Positions 8,353 to 16,988 of a stretch of 64,000 nt of DNA are shown in pieces. The translations under genes and the position numbers were made by a program. The stretch comes from Bacteroidaceae bacterium (GTDB lineage Bacteria > Bacteroidota > Bacteroidia > Bacteroidales > Bacteroidaceae): assembly GCA_017615245.1 (NCBI GenBank), contig JAGAAL010000004.1, forward strand, positions 1 to 64,000, given 5' to 3'. The notes beneath the pieces were generated by a model. The model worked only from the letters and a program-made list of their open reading frames with translations. It had not been told where the DNA came from and made no database searches. Position 1 is the first letter of the stretch, and each line of letters begins with the position of its first letter.

Positions 8353-8859
8353 ATGAAACGATTACTGACATTCATCATCGCAGCAACGGTCGCAGCGAGC
8401 CTGTGGGCGCAGTCGGGACTGAGCGTCGATTCGGTGTTCCGCGGAATGATTGTGCCGAAGAACACGAACGAGTTCACGGAGACCAACCTGAGCGGCGGAG
8501 TGCTGAAGGCCTATAAGCTGACAAAGATGCGTACCATCAGCTTCCTCGCCACCGAGAGCCAGCGCAACAGGGTGGAGCAACTGGTGGAAGCCGACTACCA
8601 AATCTTCAAGCAACGCCCAAAGGCCAAGCTGACAGATGCCGACGGCGAAGAGCGCGAGGACCGCAACGGCCACATCTACTACATCATCTTCCGCACGGCC
8701 GACAGAGACCGTAACGATGCCGGCGTAAGGAAAATCGACCACTCCTACGTCTGCTACCAATGCAAGCCCAAAGCAGGGCGCCACGAAATCACCCTCGTCT
8801 ACCTCGAAGGACCGGCAACATTTACAGACCTCATGAAGAATTTCAAACGCAAAAAATAA
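8353..8859 (+). CDS. Exported protein of unknown function in the ECF sigma operon
   Basis: The product is 168 aa with a signal peptide (MKRLLTFIIAATVAASLWAQ). The mature part is basic and highly charged (QRPKAKLTDADGEEREDRNG) with a C-terminal YVCYQCKPK and basic FKRKK end. It starts 6 bases after the anti-sigma candidate and is followed 9 bases later by a beta-barrel protein. From memory it may belong to a Bacteroidales DUF (possibly DUF6108), which was not checked. Function is not known. Confidence 0.7.
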   Translation: MKRLLTFIIAATVAASLWAQSGLSVDSVFRGMIVPKNTNEFTETNLSGGVLKAYKLTKMRTISFLATESQRNRVEQLVEADYQIFKQRPKAKLTDADGEEREDRNGHIYYIIFRTADRDRNDAGVRKIDHSYVCYQCKPKAGRHEITLVYLEGPATFTDLMKNFKRKK

Positions 8860-8868
8860 CTTAAAATT

Positions 8869-9687
8869 ATGAAAACAAGAATTTTACTTATTACCATCAT
8901 GATGGCCACGACCTGTGGCATCAAAGCACAGAACGACTCGATTGCCGCAGCAGGCGTATCACAGGATACGTATAGCGAGGACCACCCAGGTGGCTGGGAC
9001 TTCAACATCCCGTTCCTAAGCTCGAAACGCAGTAAGAAAAACGAAGTGACAGCCCAGTACGTGTCACCACAATATGTGATAGACCACAGCGGCCAAGCCC
9101 CCTATCCACACCTCACATCGTTCCAGTTCGGATTCATCTCAGGCATGGACGAAGATCCAGGTGTCACCATCGACATGGGACAGTCGTTCGAGTTGGAAAT
9201 GCGCAACATCGCAGCCTTCACCTCTCGTCTGAGCAAGTGTACATTCTTCAACCTCGGCTTCGGACTTTCGTGGCGCAACTACCGCATGACAGGCCATAAT
9301 CAGTTCCTCCTGAACGACGACGGACGCATCACCCTTGCCCCCTACCCCGACGGATCGAATCCGAAGTTCAGCCGCATCCACACATTCAGCCTCGTCGTGC
9401 CGCTCCAGCTCCACTTCGCCCTTGGCGGCGACTGGTATTTCTCCTGCGGTCCCGAGCTGTATTTCAACACCTACGCCTCGCTCAAGACCCGCTACACGCT
9501 CGATGGCGAGAAGCAGAAATTCACAGCCAACCGTCTGCATCGCAACAAAGTGACCTACGGACTGATGGGCGACATCAGTTACAGACGACTCGGTGTGTAT
9601 GTCAAGTACTCCCCCTGCAACGTGCTGCAATCGGAGTTCGGTCCTAAGTTCAAAAGCATGACTGCCGGACTGAGGCTCGCATTCTGA
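8869..9687 (+). CDS. Predicted outer-membrane beta-barrel protein, last gene of the ECF operon
   Basis: The product is 272 aa: signal peptide ending GIKAQ, a linker, then alternating strands such as TSFQFGFISG, FFNLGFGLSWRNYRM, FSLVVPLQLHFALGG, WYFSCGPELYFNTY and the C-terminal SMTAGLRLAF ending in Phe, typical of outer-membrane barrels (PorT/OmpW-like size). It is 9 bases after the previous exported protein and is followed by a strong terminator, so it closes the operon. Confidence 0.75.
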   Translation: MKTRILLITIMMATTCGIKAQNDSIAAAGVSQDTYSEDHPGGWDFNIPFLSSKRSKKNEVTAQYVSPQYVIDHSGQAPYPHLTSFQFGFISGMDEDPGVTIDMGQSFELEMRNIAAFTSRLSKCTFFNLGFGLSWRNYRMTGHNQFLLNDDGRITLAPYPDGSNPKFSRIHTFSLVVPLQLHFALGGDWYFSCGPELYFNTYASLKTRYTLDGEKQKFTANRLHRNKVTYGLMGDISYRRLGVYVKYSPCNVLQSEFGPKFKSMTAGLRLAF

Positions 9688-9706
9688 TTCTTTGTTAAAT
9701 AAACGT

Positions 9707-9744
9707 AAAATTGCGTATGGCGTAAACGTTGTACGCAATTTTTC
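9707..9744 (+). terminator. Intrinsic terminator of the ECF sigma operon
   Basis: AAAATTGCGTA pairs perfectly with TACGCAATTTT, with the right arm running into a T-tract. Confidence 0.88.
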
Positions 9745-9790
9745 TTTGCTTCGTGCGTTATTATAGATGAATACCTAAACTATTCTTAGT

Positions 9791-10093
9791 ATGGAAAAGA
9801 AAAGTTTTCTGACCAACATGAAAGGTCTCATCCTCCGCTACTGGTACGTGCTGCCCTTGCTGTTCGCATTGTTAGGGTTTGCATGGATGTGGTGGCTTTA
9901 TTATGAGAATGTGCCAATTCTGTGTGACATCGTCGTTATTTTGCACCTCCTGACGCTGATTGTCCTGCTCATCTCGTGGGGAGTGCTGCTCGCCAACAAG
10001 AAGTGGTGGCAGTGCATCGTATCGTTTGTAGCAACCTTTGTCATTGTTTTTATCCTCTTGTATCCTTTCTTCACTTTTGTTTTATTCATATAA
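9791..10093 (+). CDS. Small membrane protein of unknown function
   Basis: The product is 100 aa. After a basic N-terminus (MEKKSFLTNMKGLILR) there are three hydrophobic segments: about 18-38, 45-68 and 76-100. Aromatic-rich turns (WMWWLYYEN, NKKWWQ) mark the interfaces. No motif identifies a function and no clear -7 box precedes it. Three TM segments in frame support a real gene. Confidence 0.6.
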   Translation: MEKKSFLTNMKGLILRYWYVLPLLFALLGFAWMWWLYYENVPILCDIVVILHLLTLIVLLISWGVLLANKKWWQCIVSFVATFVIVFILLYPFFTFVLFI

Positions 10094-10220
10094 AGGCTGG
10101 ATGCGATAGATTCATACTGTGGATAAATTTAATAGACTGAGTAGTAAAAAGGGAAAAGACAAGGGTGTAACAGGGAAAACAACAGGGGAGAAAAGGGAGG
10201 GATACGGTATGTAACTAGTT

Positions 10221-10295
10221 TGCCCCGCCCGTGCGAATATCTTGCAGCGGGCGGGGCAATATCTTGCGGCGGGCGTGCGAATATCTTGCAGCGGC
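10221..10295. repeat. Three 22-bp tandem repeats with an 11-bp inverted repeat
   Basis: Units at 10230-10251, 10252-10273 and 10274-10295 share AATATCTTGC between G/C-rich ends. TGCCCCGCCCG (10221-10231) pairs perfectly with CGGGCGGGGCA (10248-10258). Confidence 0.85.
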
Positions 10296-10380
10296 CGCCA
10301 AAAGACCTAGCTCCCCTTCTTATCCCCCCGAATGGGGGGAAGACTATAGTCTATGGTCTAAATGCAGACATTTATGACTG

Positions 10381-10412
10381 CAAAGTTACGAAAAAAAAGG
10401 CTGAAATGCAAA
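10381..10412 (-). promoter_or_regulatory. Orphan minus-strand promoter firing into the repeat block
   Basis: On the minus strand TTTG (10409-10412), 20 bases, then TAACTTTG (10381-10388): a full match to the Bacteroidetes -33/-7 consensus. No gene follows on that strand before the convergent gene at 10093; instead the transcript would carry a hairpin (TGCAG...CTGCA), the G/C palindrome and the 22-bp repeats. Confidence 0.65.
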
Positions 10413-10505
10413 TAATTTTCCCTAAAAAATCGCACGAATGAACATTTTGTTAATAAGTAACTCAACTTCCATAAGTTGAGTAAATAATAAATGGTAAATT
10501 ATTCG

Positions 10506-10513
10506 TAACTTTG
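10506..10513 (+). promoter_or_regulatory. -7 promoter box for the beta-propeller gene
   Basis: TAACTTTG lies 4 bases before an ATG at 10518. The transcription start would fall at or after that ATG, so the in-frame ATG at 10542 is the more likely start. Confidence 0.78.
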
Positions 10514-10541
10514 CATCATGAAATCAAAACCAATAACAAAC

Positions 10542-12572
10542 ATGAATAAGCAAACCATCATCACCGCATTATTTGCCATTGTCGCCGTGCTCACCGCAAA
10601 GGCGCAGCTGACCGACTGGCAGAACATTTCGAGCAAAAACTTCGTTACGAAAATCATCCACGACGAGAACTATCTGTATGTCGGAACCAAGGGCGGCGGC
10701 ATCGTGAAGATTCACAAGCAGAGCGGTGAACAGACAGTACTCAAACGGGCAGACGGGAGCATGACGGGAAATTCCATTACCGACATGGCGCTGCACAACG
10801 GCGAGCTATGGGTAGGTACGGAGTTCAACGGCATAGCAAAAGTGACTGACGGTGGCATAGAGAAATTCGACAAGAAGAATGCAGGCTTTCGCATTAACCA
10901 GTATTTTTCCGGTTTCTTTTTCAAGGATGATGGAACGATGCTCGTAGGTAGTATCGCATACTTGTACGCTTTCGATGGAAAGAAATGCACAGATGAATAC
11001 GACATCAATATTCTCAGTCTCTACACCTACGTCAAGAAGATCAGGGCCGACAGGGACGGGCGTATATGGGTGGCGTGCTATGATGCATTGAACAAGTATA
11101 ACCTATGTGTATCTACTCCCAATGATTTGGTGCCGTACAACATTCCTTATGGGAGAGTAAACAATATCGAAACTGACAAAGACGGATGCCTGTGGATAGC
11201 TACGAACAAGGGGCTTGTCAAGTTCGACGGCAACGATTTCACACACTACACACCCGACCTTTCTGTTTTGCCCGAGGCGAACATCATTGACTTGACTTTC
11301 GACGAGAAGGGCAATCTATGGATGATGGGAGAACACAGTATTACCAAATATGACGGAACGAACTTCACGGCATATCCCTATCAGCTGGGTGACAAAAACG
11401 ATTACCTGCTAACCATTGACGCAGACAATGAAGATGTCTATGTAGGCTCAAGATTCAAGGGTTTGCTGAAACTCACGGACAATGGATTGACTGCCATCCC
11501 GCTCACGGACAACCAGCTCTACAACAGCGGCATATCCTATTCCTCTGGCTGCATCGATGGCAAAGGCATTTTCTACGGAGCCACTACTAACGGCCTCCAA
11601 ACCTACAACATCGAAACGGACGAATGCCATTTTGAACCTATGGGGGTGATTGTCCAGACAGAAGCCGACCTGGGCGGCAACGTCTGGTTATTATGGAACT
11701 GGGCTTCCACCGACACCTGCCTCGTGGAAATTAGCGCGACAGGAAAAAAAGCATACCTTAGAACCGACTATCCGTTCACCGAGGCCAATGCCGACCTCAT
11801 CAAGTTCGATTGCATGAACCGCCTCTGGATAGCCACGAACAAGGGCCTCTATATGCGTGATGGCGAGACGTGGACAGTCTTCAACAAGAGCAATTCCATT
11901 CTCTCCGAGATAGTTCAAAGCATGGCCTTTGACAGCAACAATCGCCTCTGGTGCGGCACCTTTGGCAGCGGTCTCTTCCTTTTCGATGGTAGTAAGTGGA
12001 CGCAATATACCACCTCGAACTCACAGCTCCCCTCCGATTACGTCGGCTTCGTAACCGTCGATAACGACAACGTCCTTTGGCTGAACTGCCGCGACCCGCA
12101 GTATCCTGACAAAATGGGGTCAGAATTCGGCTTAGGATTGACACGCTTCGACGGAAACACATGGACAACCTATAACTGCAACAATTCGCCACTCCCCAGC
12201 AACTGCTTCTGGGACATACAGGTCGATGCCGACAACCGTCTATGGTTAGCCGCCGCCGGAGACCTCGGTGTTGTCGGCCTTACCTGCTTCGATGGAACCG
12301 GGTGGACAATCTACAACACTAGCAACTCGGGCATCGTCCTCAACGAGGTGACGAAAATCACGCTCGACCCTAAGCGAGACCTCATCTGGCTAACCCATCA
12401 CCCCGGGCTCGGTCTCTCCGTCGCCCGATTGAACAGCCACAACTCTGCTATCAATACCCCTACTGCCCCCAACGACGCTAACACTTCTATCTACGACCTG
12501 AGCGGCAGACAAGTTGCCATCCCTGCGAAGGGTCTGAACATCGTGAACGGCAAAAAGGTACTGGTGAAATAA
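10542..12572 (+). CDS. Secreted beta-propeller protein (two-component-regulator-propeller repeats) with T9SS-type tail
   Basis: The product is 676 aa from the ATG at 10542, which gives a clean signal peptide (KQTIITALFAIVAVLTAKAQ). The body is a chain of about ten propeller blades with the repeated motif D-x-x-x-x-LWIATNKGLxxFDG and TxYxxxNSxLPS, as in the sensor part of hybrid two-component systems, but there is no membrane segment or histidine kinase domain. The end (IYDLSGRQVAIPAKGLNIVNGKKVLVK region) is a type A T9SS-like tail, so it is probably surface-attached or secreted. Ligand unknown. A terminator follows at 12595. Confidence 0.82.
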   Translation: MNKQTIITALFAIVAVLTAKAQLTDWQNISSKNFVTKIIHDENYLYVGTKGGGIVKIHKQSGEQTVLKRADGSMTGNSITDMALHNGELWVGTEFNGIAKVTDGGIEKFDKKNAGFRINQYFSGFFFKDDGTMLVGSIAYLYAFDGKKCTDEYDINILSLYTYVKKIRADRDGRIWVACYDALNKYNLCVSTPNDLVPYNIPYGRVNNIETDKDGCLWIATNKGLVKFDGNDFTHYTPDLSVLPEANIIDLTFDEKGNLWMMGEHSITKYDGTNFTAYPYQLGDKNDYLLTIDADNEDVYVGSRFKGLLKLTDNGLTAIPLTDNQLYNSGISYSSGCIDGKGIFYGATTNGLQTYNIETDECHFEPMGVIVQTEADLGGNVWLLWNWASTDTCLVEISATGKKAYLRTDYPFTEANADLIKFDCMNRLWIATNKGLYMRDGETWTVFNKSNSILSEIVQSMAFDSNNRLWCGTFGSGLFLFDGSKWTQYTTSNSQLPSDYVGFVTVDNDNVLWLNCRDPQYPDKMGSEFGLGLTRFDGNTWTTYNCNNSPLPSNCFWDIQVDADNRLWLAAAGDLGVVGLTCFDGTGWTIYNTSNSGIVLNEVTKITLDPKRDLIWLTHHPGLGLSVARLNSHNSAINTPTAPNDANTSIYDLSGRQVAIPAKGLNIVNGKKVLVK

Positions 12573-12594
12573 AGGCAAAAGGGGGAAGATTAGT

Positions 12595-12621
12595 AAAAAG
12601 GAGCAGCGACGCTCCTTTTTT
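12595..12621 (+). terminator. Intrinsic terminator after the beta-propeller gene
   Basis: AAAAAGGAGC pairs with GCTCCTTTTTT around a 6-base loop, ending in Ts. Confidence 0.88.
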
Positions 12622-12676
12622 CATACCGTTTTCCAAAAAATAGTTAATAGTAAATGGTCGTATGGTAATTATTTCG

Positions 12677-12684
12677 TATATTTG
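12677..12684 (+). promoter_or_regulatory. -7 promoter box for the tsaB-porV-ispF cluster
   Basis: TATATTTG lies 20 bases before the tsaB ATG. It is the only clear -7 box seen at the head of this co-directional cluster. Confidence 0.78.
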
Positions 12685-12704
12685 CACTCAAATTACGAAA
12701 ACGC

Positions 12705-13406
12705 ATGTCTTGCATACTCCATATTGACACATCGACCGACGCCTGTTCCGTGGCTGTGAGCCAAGACGGAGCGGTCATCTTCCACGACGAACGACTGGAG
12801 GGACCTCAGCATGCTCAGGTGATTGGCGGCATGGTGGAGGATGCCATCTCGTTTACCGACAGCCACGCCATCCCCTTCGACGCTGTGGCTGTGAGTGCGG
12901 GACCTGGCAGCTATACGGGCCTCCGCATCGGAGCGAGCATCGCCAAGGGTGTGTGCTACGGACGGAACCTCCGGCTCATCGCCATCCCCACGCTCGAACT
13001 GATGTGCGTCCCCGTCCTGCTGGGACGTGAGGAACTTCCCGAAGATGCCCTACTCTGCCCCATGATCGACGCACGACGGATGGAGGTCTATACGGCTCTC
13101 TACACCCGTGCCTTGAAATCGGTGACGGACACGGAGGCGAAGGTGATTGAACCGGACTCGTTCCGCGAGCAACTGGACCAGCACCCCGTGTATTTCCTCG
13201 GCAACGGTGCCACGAAGTGCAAGGATGTCATCGACCACCCGAACGCGCACTTCATCGACGGCATCCAGCCCATCGCGAAGTGGATGAGTCCGCTTGCCGA
13301 GAAGCGGCATGTCAACGGGCAATTCGAGGACGTGGCGTATTTCGAACCATTCTACTTAAAGGATTTTATCGCAAAGAAAAGCAAAGATTTATTACATGGA
13401 CTATAA
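12705..13406 (+). CDS. tsaB: tRNA threonylcarbamoyladenosine biosynthesis protein TsaB
   Basis: The product is 233 aa. It starts ILHIDTSTDACSVAV (ASKHA nucleotide-binding fold) and contains AVSAGPGSYTGLRIGASIAKG, the TsaB signature. TsaB scaffolds TsaD and TsaE in adding threonylcarbamoyl to A37 of ANN-decoding tRNAs in the cytoplasm. Its 3' end overlaps the next gene by 11 bases. It heads the cluster running to ispF. Confidence 0.95.
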   Translation: MSCILHIDTSTDACSVAVSQDGAVIFHDERLEGPQHAQVIGGMVEDAISFTDSHAIPFDAVAVSAGPGSYTGLRIGASIAKGVCYGRNLRLIAIPTLELMCVPVLLGREELPEDALLCPMIDARRMEVYTALYTRALKSVTDTEAKVIEPDSFREQLDQHPVYFLGNGATKCKDVIDHPNAHFIDGIQPIAKWMSPLAEKRHVNGQFEDVAYFEPFYLKDFIAKKSKDLLHGL

Positions 13407-14004
13407 CACGCAAAGAGAGAAACTGAAACTCACAGAATACGGACGTTGCATCCAGGAGATGGTGAACTATGCTAAGAGCATCGAAGACCGACAGGAGCGT
13501 CAACGCTGTGCCTACACCATCATCGACCTGATGGCGAACATGCAATCGTTCACGGGCAACGCTGAAGACTTCTACCAGAAACTGTGGAACCATCTGGCCT
13601 ACATCTCTGACTATCAGCTCGACATCGACTACCCCGTCGAAATACAGCACATCGACAAACAGGAGACGCATCGCGACAGGGTGCCTTATCCGCAGAAGCG
13701 CATCGCACGCCGCCACTACGGAGCCATCATCGAGCAACTCACGAAGCAGCTCACAGAGATGGAACCTGGTGCTGCACGCGACGAACTGACCCGACTGGTT
13801 GCCAACCAGATGAAACTCGCATTGGCAAAGTGGAACAGCAACGCCCTCGACGACGAGAAAATCCTGAGCGACCTCGCTGAATATACTGACGGGAAGATAT
13901 CGCTCCTCCCTTCGGAAATCAAACTCATGAGCGACAAGGAAGCTATCGCAGGCGCACAGCAGAATAACGCCAACAACGGCGGCAAAAAGAAAAAGAAGAA
14001 GTAA
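13396..14004 (+). CDS. DUF4290 domain-containing protein
   Basis: The product is 202 aa, a Bacteroidetes-specific family (DUF4290) recognised from MDYNTQREKLKLTEYGR and its position before murA. It is cytoplasmic, mostly helical and without signal or membrane segment, and ends in a lysine-rich tail (GGKKKKKK). It overlaps tsaB by 11 bases and abuts murA with no gap, so translation is probably coupled. Function is unknown. Confidence 0.85.
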   Translation: MDYNTQREKLKLTEYGRCIQEMVNYAKSIEDRQERQRCAYTIIDLMANMQSFTGNAEDFYQKLWNHLAYISDYQLDIDYPVEIQHIDKQETHRDRVPYPQKRIARRHYGAIIEQLTKQLTEMEPGAARDELTRLVANQMKLALAKWNSNALDDEKILSDLAEYTDGKISLLPSEIKLMSDKEAIAGAQQNNANNGGKKKKKK

Positions 14005-15312
14005 ATGGCAACATTCATCATAGAAGGTGGACACACGCTCAACGGAGAAATCACTCCACAGGGAGCCAAGAACGAAGCACTCGAAGTAATATGCGCCACC
14101 CTGCTCACCAGCAAGCCGGTCACCATCAAGAACATCCCAAACATACTCGACGTGAACAACCTCATCGGCCTCATGGAACAGATGGGTGTGGGCGTACGCT
14201 GTATGGGCAACCACACTTGGGTATTCCAGGCATGCGAACTGAACATGGACTACCTGCAAAGCGACGAATTCATCAACCGCTGCGCATCGTTGCGTGGATC
14301 GGTCCTCCTGCTCGGACCTCTGCTCGCCCGCTTCCATAAAGCATGTGTTGCCAAACCTGGTGGCGACAAGATAGGCCGACGCCGACTCGACACCCACTTC
14401 CTGGGTATCAGCGAGCTCGGCGCACAATTCACATACAACCAGCAGCGCGGCATCTACGACATCACAGCCGAACAGCTTCAAGGTAAATACATGCTGCTCG
14501 ACGAAGCTTCGGTGACAGGAACTGCCAACATCATCATGGCAGCCGTACTCGCAGAAGGCACGACTCAAATCTACAACGCAGCCTGCGAACCCTATATCCA
14601 GCAGCTCTGCAAGATGTTGAACAAGATGGGTGCCAAGATCAGCGGCATCGCATCGAACCTGCTCACCATCGAAGGTGTGAAAGAACTCCACGGAACGGAG
14701 CATACCGTGCTGCCCGACATGATTGAAGTCGGCTCGTTTATCGGAATGGCAGCTATGACGAGCGGCGACATCACTATTAAGAACGTGTCGTTCGAGAACC
14801 TCGGCATCATCCCCGATGTATTCACCCGTCTGGGCATCACGATAGAGCGCCAGGGCGACGACATCCACATACCACGCCACGACAGCTACGAGGTGGGAAG
14901 CTTCATCGACGGAAGCATCATGACCTTCTCGGATGCCCCATGGCCGGGACTGACGCCCGACCTGCTGAGTGTGCTCCTCGTCGTTGCCACGCAGGCCAAA
15001 GGCTCTGTACTCATCCATCAGAAGATGTTCGAAAGCCGCCTGTTCTTTGTGGATAAACTCATCGACATGGGCGCACAGATTATCCTCTGCGACCCACACC
15101 GCGCCGTTGTCGTAGGTCACGACCACCGCTTCAGGCTGAAAGGCTCGCGCATGTCGTCGCCCGACATCCGTGCCGGTATCGCCCTGCTCATCGCAGCCAT
15201 GAGTGCAGACGGAACAAGTCGCATCAGCAACATCGAACAGATAGACCGCGGCTACGAAGACATCGAGGCCCGACTGAACGCCCTCGGAGCAAAGATAAGA
15301 AGAGAAGAATAG
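14005..15312 (+). CDS. murA: UDP-N-acetylglucosamine 1-carboxyvinyltransferase, Cys-to-Asp form
   Basis: The product is 435 aa, full length. MurA transfers enolpyruvate from PEP to UDP-GlcNAc, the first committed step of peptidoglycan synthesis. Motifs: GAKNEALEVICATLL at the N-terminus, LRGSVLLLGPLLARF, PGGDKIGRRRLDTH and DRGYEDIEARL. The usual catalytic loop Cys (PGGCxIG, Cys115 in E. coli) is Asp121 here, a natural substitution known elsewhere to make MurA insensitive to fosfomycin. It sits directly after the DUF4290 gene and 6 bases before rimM. Confidence 0.96.
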   Translation: MATFIIEGGHTLNGEITPQGAKNEALEVICATLLTSKPVTIKNIPNILDVNNLIGLMEQMGVGVRCMGNHTWVFQACELNMDYLQSDEFINRCASLRGSVLLLGPLLARFHKACVAKPGGDKIGRRRLDTHFLGISELGAQFTYNQQRGIYDITAEQLQGKYMLLDEASVTGTANIIMAAVLAEGTTQIYNAACEPYIQQLCKMLNKMGAKISGIASNLLTIEGVKELHGTEHTVLPDMIEVGSFIGMAAMTSGDITIKNVSFENLGIIPDVFTRLGITIERQGDDIHIPRHDSYEVGSFIDGSIMTFSDAPWPGLTPDLLSVLLVVATQAKGSVLIHQKMFESRLFFVDKLIDMGAQIILCDPHRAVVVGHDHRFRLKGSRMSSPDIRAGIALLIAAMSADGTSRISNIEQIDRGYEDIEARLNALGAKIRREE

Positions 15313-15318
15313 AAACCC

Positions 15319-15837
15319 ATGATAAAACGAGAAGACACATACCCCATCGGTCGCATCACCAAGACGCACGGACTGAAAGGTGAAGTGGTGTTCAACTTCG
15401 AAGACGACATCTTCGACCGAGTGGAATGCCCCTACCTCATCTGCGAGGTGGACGGCATCCTTGTGCCTTTCTTCATGGAGGAATACCGCTTCAAGACCGA
15501 CTCAACGGCGCTCGTGAAGTTCGAGGACATCGACACGGTGGAGAAAGCCCAGGCGTTGCTCGGCAGCGAAGTATTCTTCGAAAACAAATACATCGAAAAC
15601 GGCAATGCGGAGGAGGTATCGTTGAACTACTTCATCGGCTTCACCGTCAAAAGTGCTGACGGAACCATCATCGGTACCATCACAGGCATTGACGACCAGA
15701 CCGAGAACTGGCTGTTCAACGTGGAGACACCAACCACCGATATGCTCATCCCCGCTCACGAGGACTTTATCACGGATATCAACCATCAAGATAAAACCAT
15801 AGAAATGGACCTTCCCGAAGGTCTGCTCGATTTATGA
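15319..15837 (+). CDS. rimM: Ribosome maturation factor RimM
   Basis: The product is 172 aa. The N-terminal RimM beta-barrel begins YPIGRITKTHGLKGEVVF, and the C-terminal PRC-barrel ends with DMLIPAHEDFITDINHQDKTIEMDLPEGLLDL. It binds the 30S subunit via S19 and helps 16S rRNA 3' domain maturation. The stop overlaps the dxr start (ATGA). Confidence 0.94.
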   Translation: MIKREDTYPIGRITKTHGLKGEVVFNFEDDIFDRVECPYLICEVDGILVPFFMEEYRFKTDSTALVKFEDIDTVEKAQALLGSEVFFENKYIENGNAEEVSLNYFIGFTVKSADGTIIGTITGIDDQTENWLFNVETPTTDMLIPAHEDFITDINHQDKTIEMDLPEGLLDL

Positions 15838-16982
15838 ACGAAAAGAAACGAATAGCAATACTGGGGTCAACCGGCTCGATCGGCACGCAAGCCCTTGAGG
15901 TGATTGAAGAACAAAACCACCTCTACGAAGCCTACGTGCTGACCGCCAACAACAGCGCCGACCTGCTGATTGAACAAGCACGCAAGTACAGTCCGGCAGC
16001 TGTTGTTATTGCCAACGACGCCCACTACGATAAAGTAAAGGATGCACTTGCCGACCTCCCCATCAAGGTGTATGCAGGAGCTGAAGCACTCTGCCAGGTG
16101 GTGCAGGACGAGAACGTTGACATAGTCCTCGCATCGATGGTAGGATTCGCAGGTCTGCGCCCTACCATCAGCGCCATCAAGGCAGGAAAGACGATTGCAC
16201 TTGCCAACAAAGAAACCCTCGTGGTAGCAGGCGAACTCATCAACCGCCTGACGCGTGAGTATCAAGTGCCGTTGCTGCCTGTCGATAGCGAACACTCAGC
16301 CATCTTCCAATGTCTGGAACCCGGCAACCGCATCGAGAAAATACTGCTGACATGTAGCGGAGGTCCATTCCGCAAACTCTCTACCGCAGAGTTGGCCTCG
16401 GTCACCAAAGCACACGCTCTGGCACATCCCACATGGAACATGGGAGCGAAAATCACCATCGACTCGGCTACCCTGATGAACAAAGGATTTGAAGTGATCG
16501 AAGCCAAGTGGCTGTTCGGCGTACGTCCCGAACAAATCCAGGTGGTAGTACATCCGCAATCGGTTATCCACTCGATGGTACAATTCGAAGATGGAGCCGT
16601 GAAAGCACAATTGGGAGTACCTGACATGCGTCTGCCCATCCAGTATGCCTTCAGCTATCCGAGACGTCTGAAAGCATCGTTCGACCGCGTGGATTTCTTC
16701 AAGATGAAAGACCTCACCTTTGAACAACCTGACGTGAACCGTTTTCGCTGCCTCGCCCTCGCCTACGAAGCATTGGACAAAGGCGGCAACATGCCTTGCA
16801 TCGTCAATGCAGCCAACGAGATTGCCAACCGGGCGTTCATAGACGACAAGATTTCGTTCAACCGTATCAGCGAGATTATCGAGCTGTCGATGAGCCACAT
16901 TGATTTCTCGAACGATTCCTCACTCGAAACATATTTATTAACAGATAAAGAAACACGCAAATACGCACAAACCCTTTTGTAA
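15834..16982 (+). CDS. dxr: 1-deoxy-D-xylulose 5-phosphate reductoisomerase
   Basis: The product is 382 aa, full length. It converts DXP to MEP with NADPH. Motifs: NADPH-binding LGSTGSIGTQALEVI, ANKETLVVAGE, metal/substrate loop PVDSEHSAIFQCL, SATLMNKGFEVIEA and the C-terminal helical domain. Its start overlaps rimM by ATGA. ispF, a later step of the same pathway, closes the cluster at 23936. Confidence 0.96.
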   Translation: MNEKKRIAILGSTGSIGTQALEVIEEQNHLYEAYVLTANNSADLLIEQARKYSPAAVVIANDAHYDKVKDALADLPIKVYAGAEALCQVVQDENVDIVLASMVGFAGLRPTISAIKAGKTIALANKETLVVAGELINRLTREYQVPLLPVDSEHSAIFQCLEPGNRIEKILLTCSGGPFRKLSTAELASVTKAHALAHPTWNMGAKITIDSATLMNKGFEVIEAKWLFGVRPEQIQVVVHPQSVIHSMVQFEDGAVKAQLGVPDMRLPIQYAFSYPRRLKASFDRVDFFKMKDLTFEQPDVNRFRCLALAYEALDKGGNMPCIVNAANEIANRAFIDDKISFNRISEIIELSMSHIDFSNDSSLETYLLTDKETRKYAQTLL

Positions 16983-16988
16983 ACACCC

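Larger units (their letters stand above)
10094..10541. other. Gene-free repeat-rich spacer
   Basis: Holds three 22-bp G/C-rich tandem repeats (10230-10295), a G/C-rich palindrome (10323-10340), a minus-strand orphan promoter (10381-10412), an inverted repeat ACTCAACTT/AAGTTGAGT (10460-10481) and the promoter of the next gene (10506). An apparent 73-codon frame at 10220-10441 is built of the repeats and is not called a gene. Confidence 0.7.

Noticed and set aside
10221..10295. CRISPR-like array
   Set aside because: Repeats are directly abutted without unique spacers, and no cas gene is present.
10220..10441. A 73-codon frame through the 22-bp repeats
   Set aside because: It is made of repeats, palindrome and promoter sequence, with no ribosome site.
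13366..15369. A 667-codon open frame antisense to DUF4290 and murA
   Set aside because: It is the complement of well-supported genes, Cys/His/Val-rich with no domain, and has no promoter; length reflects codon bias of the sense strand.
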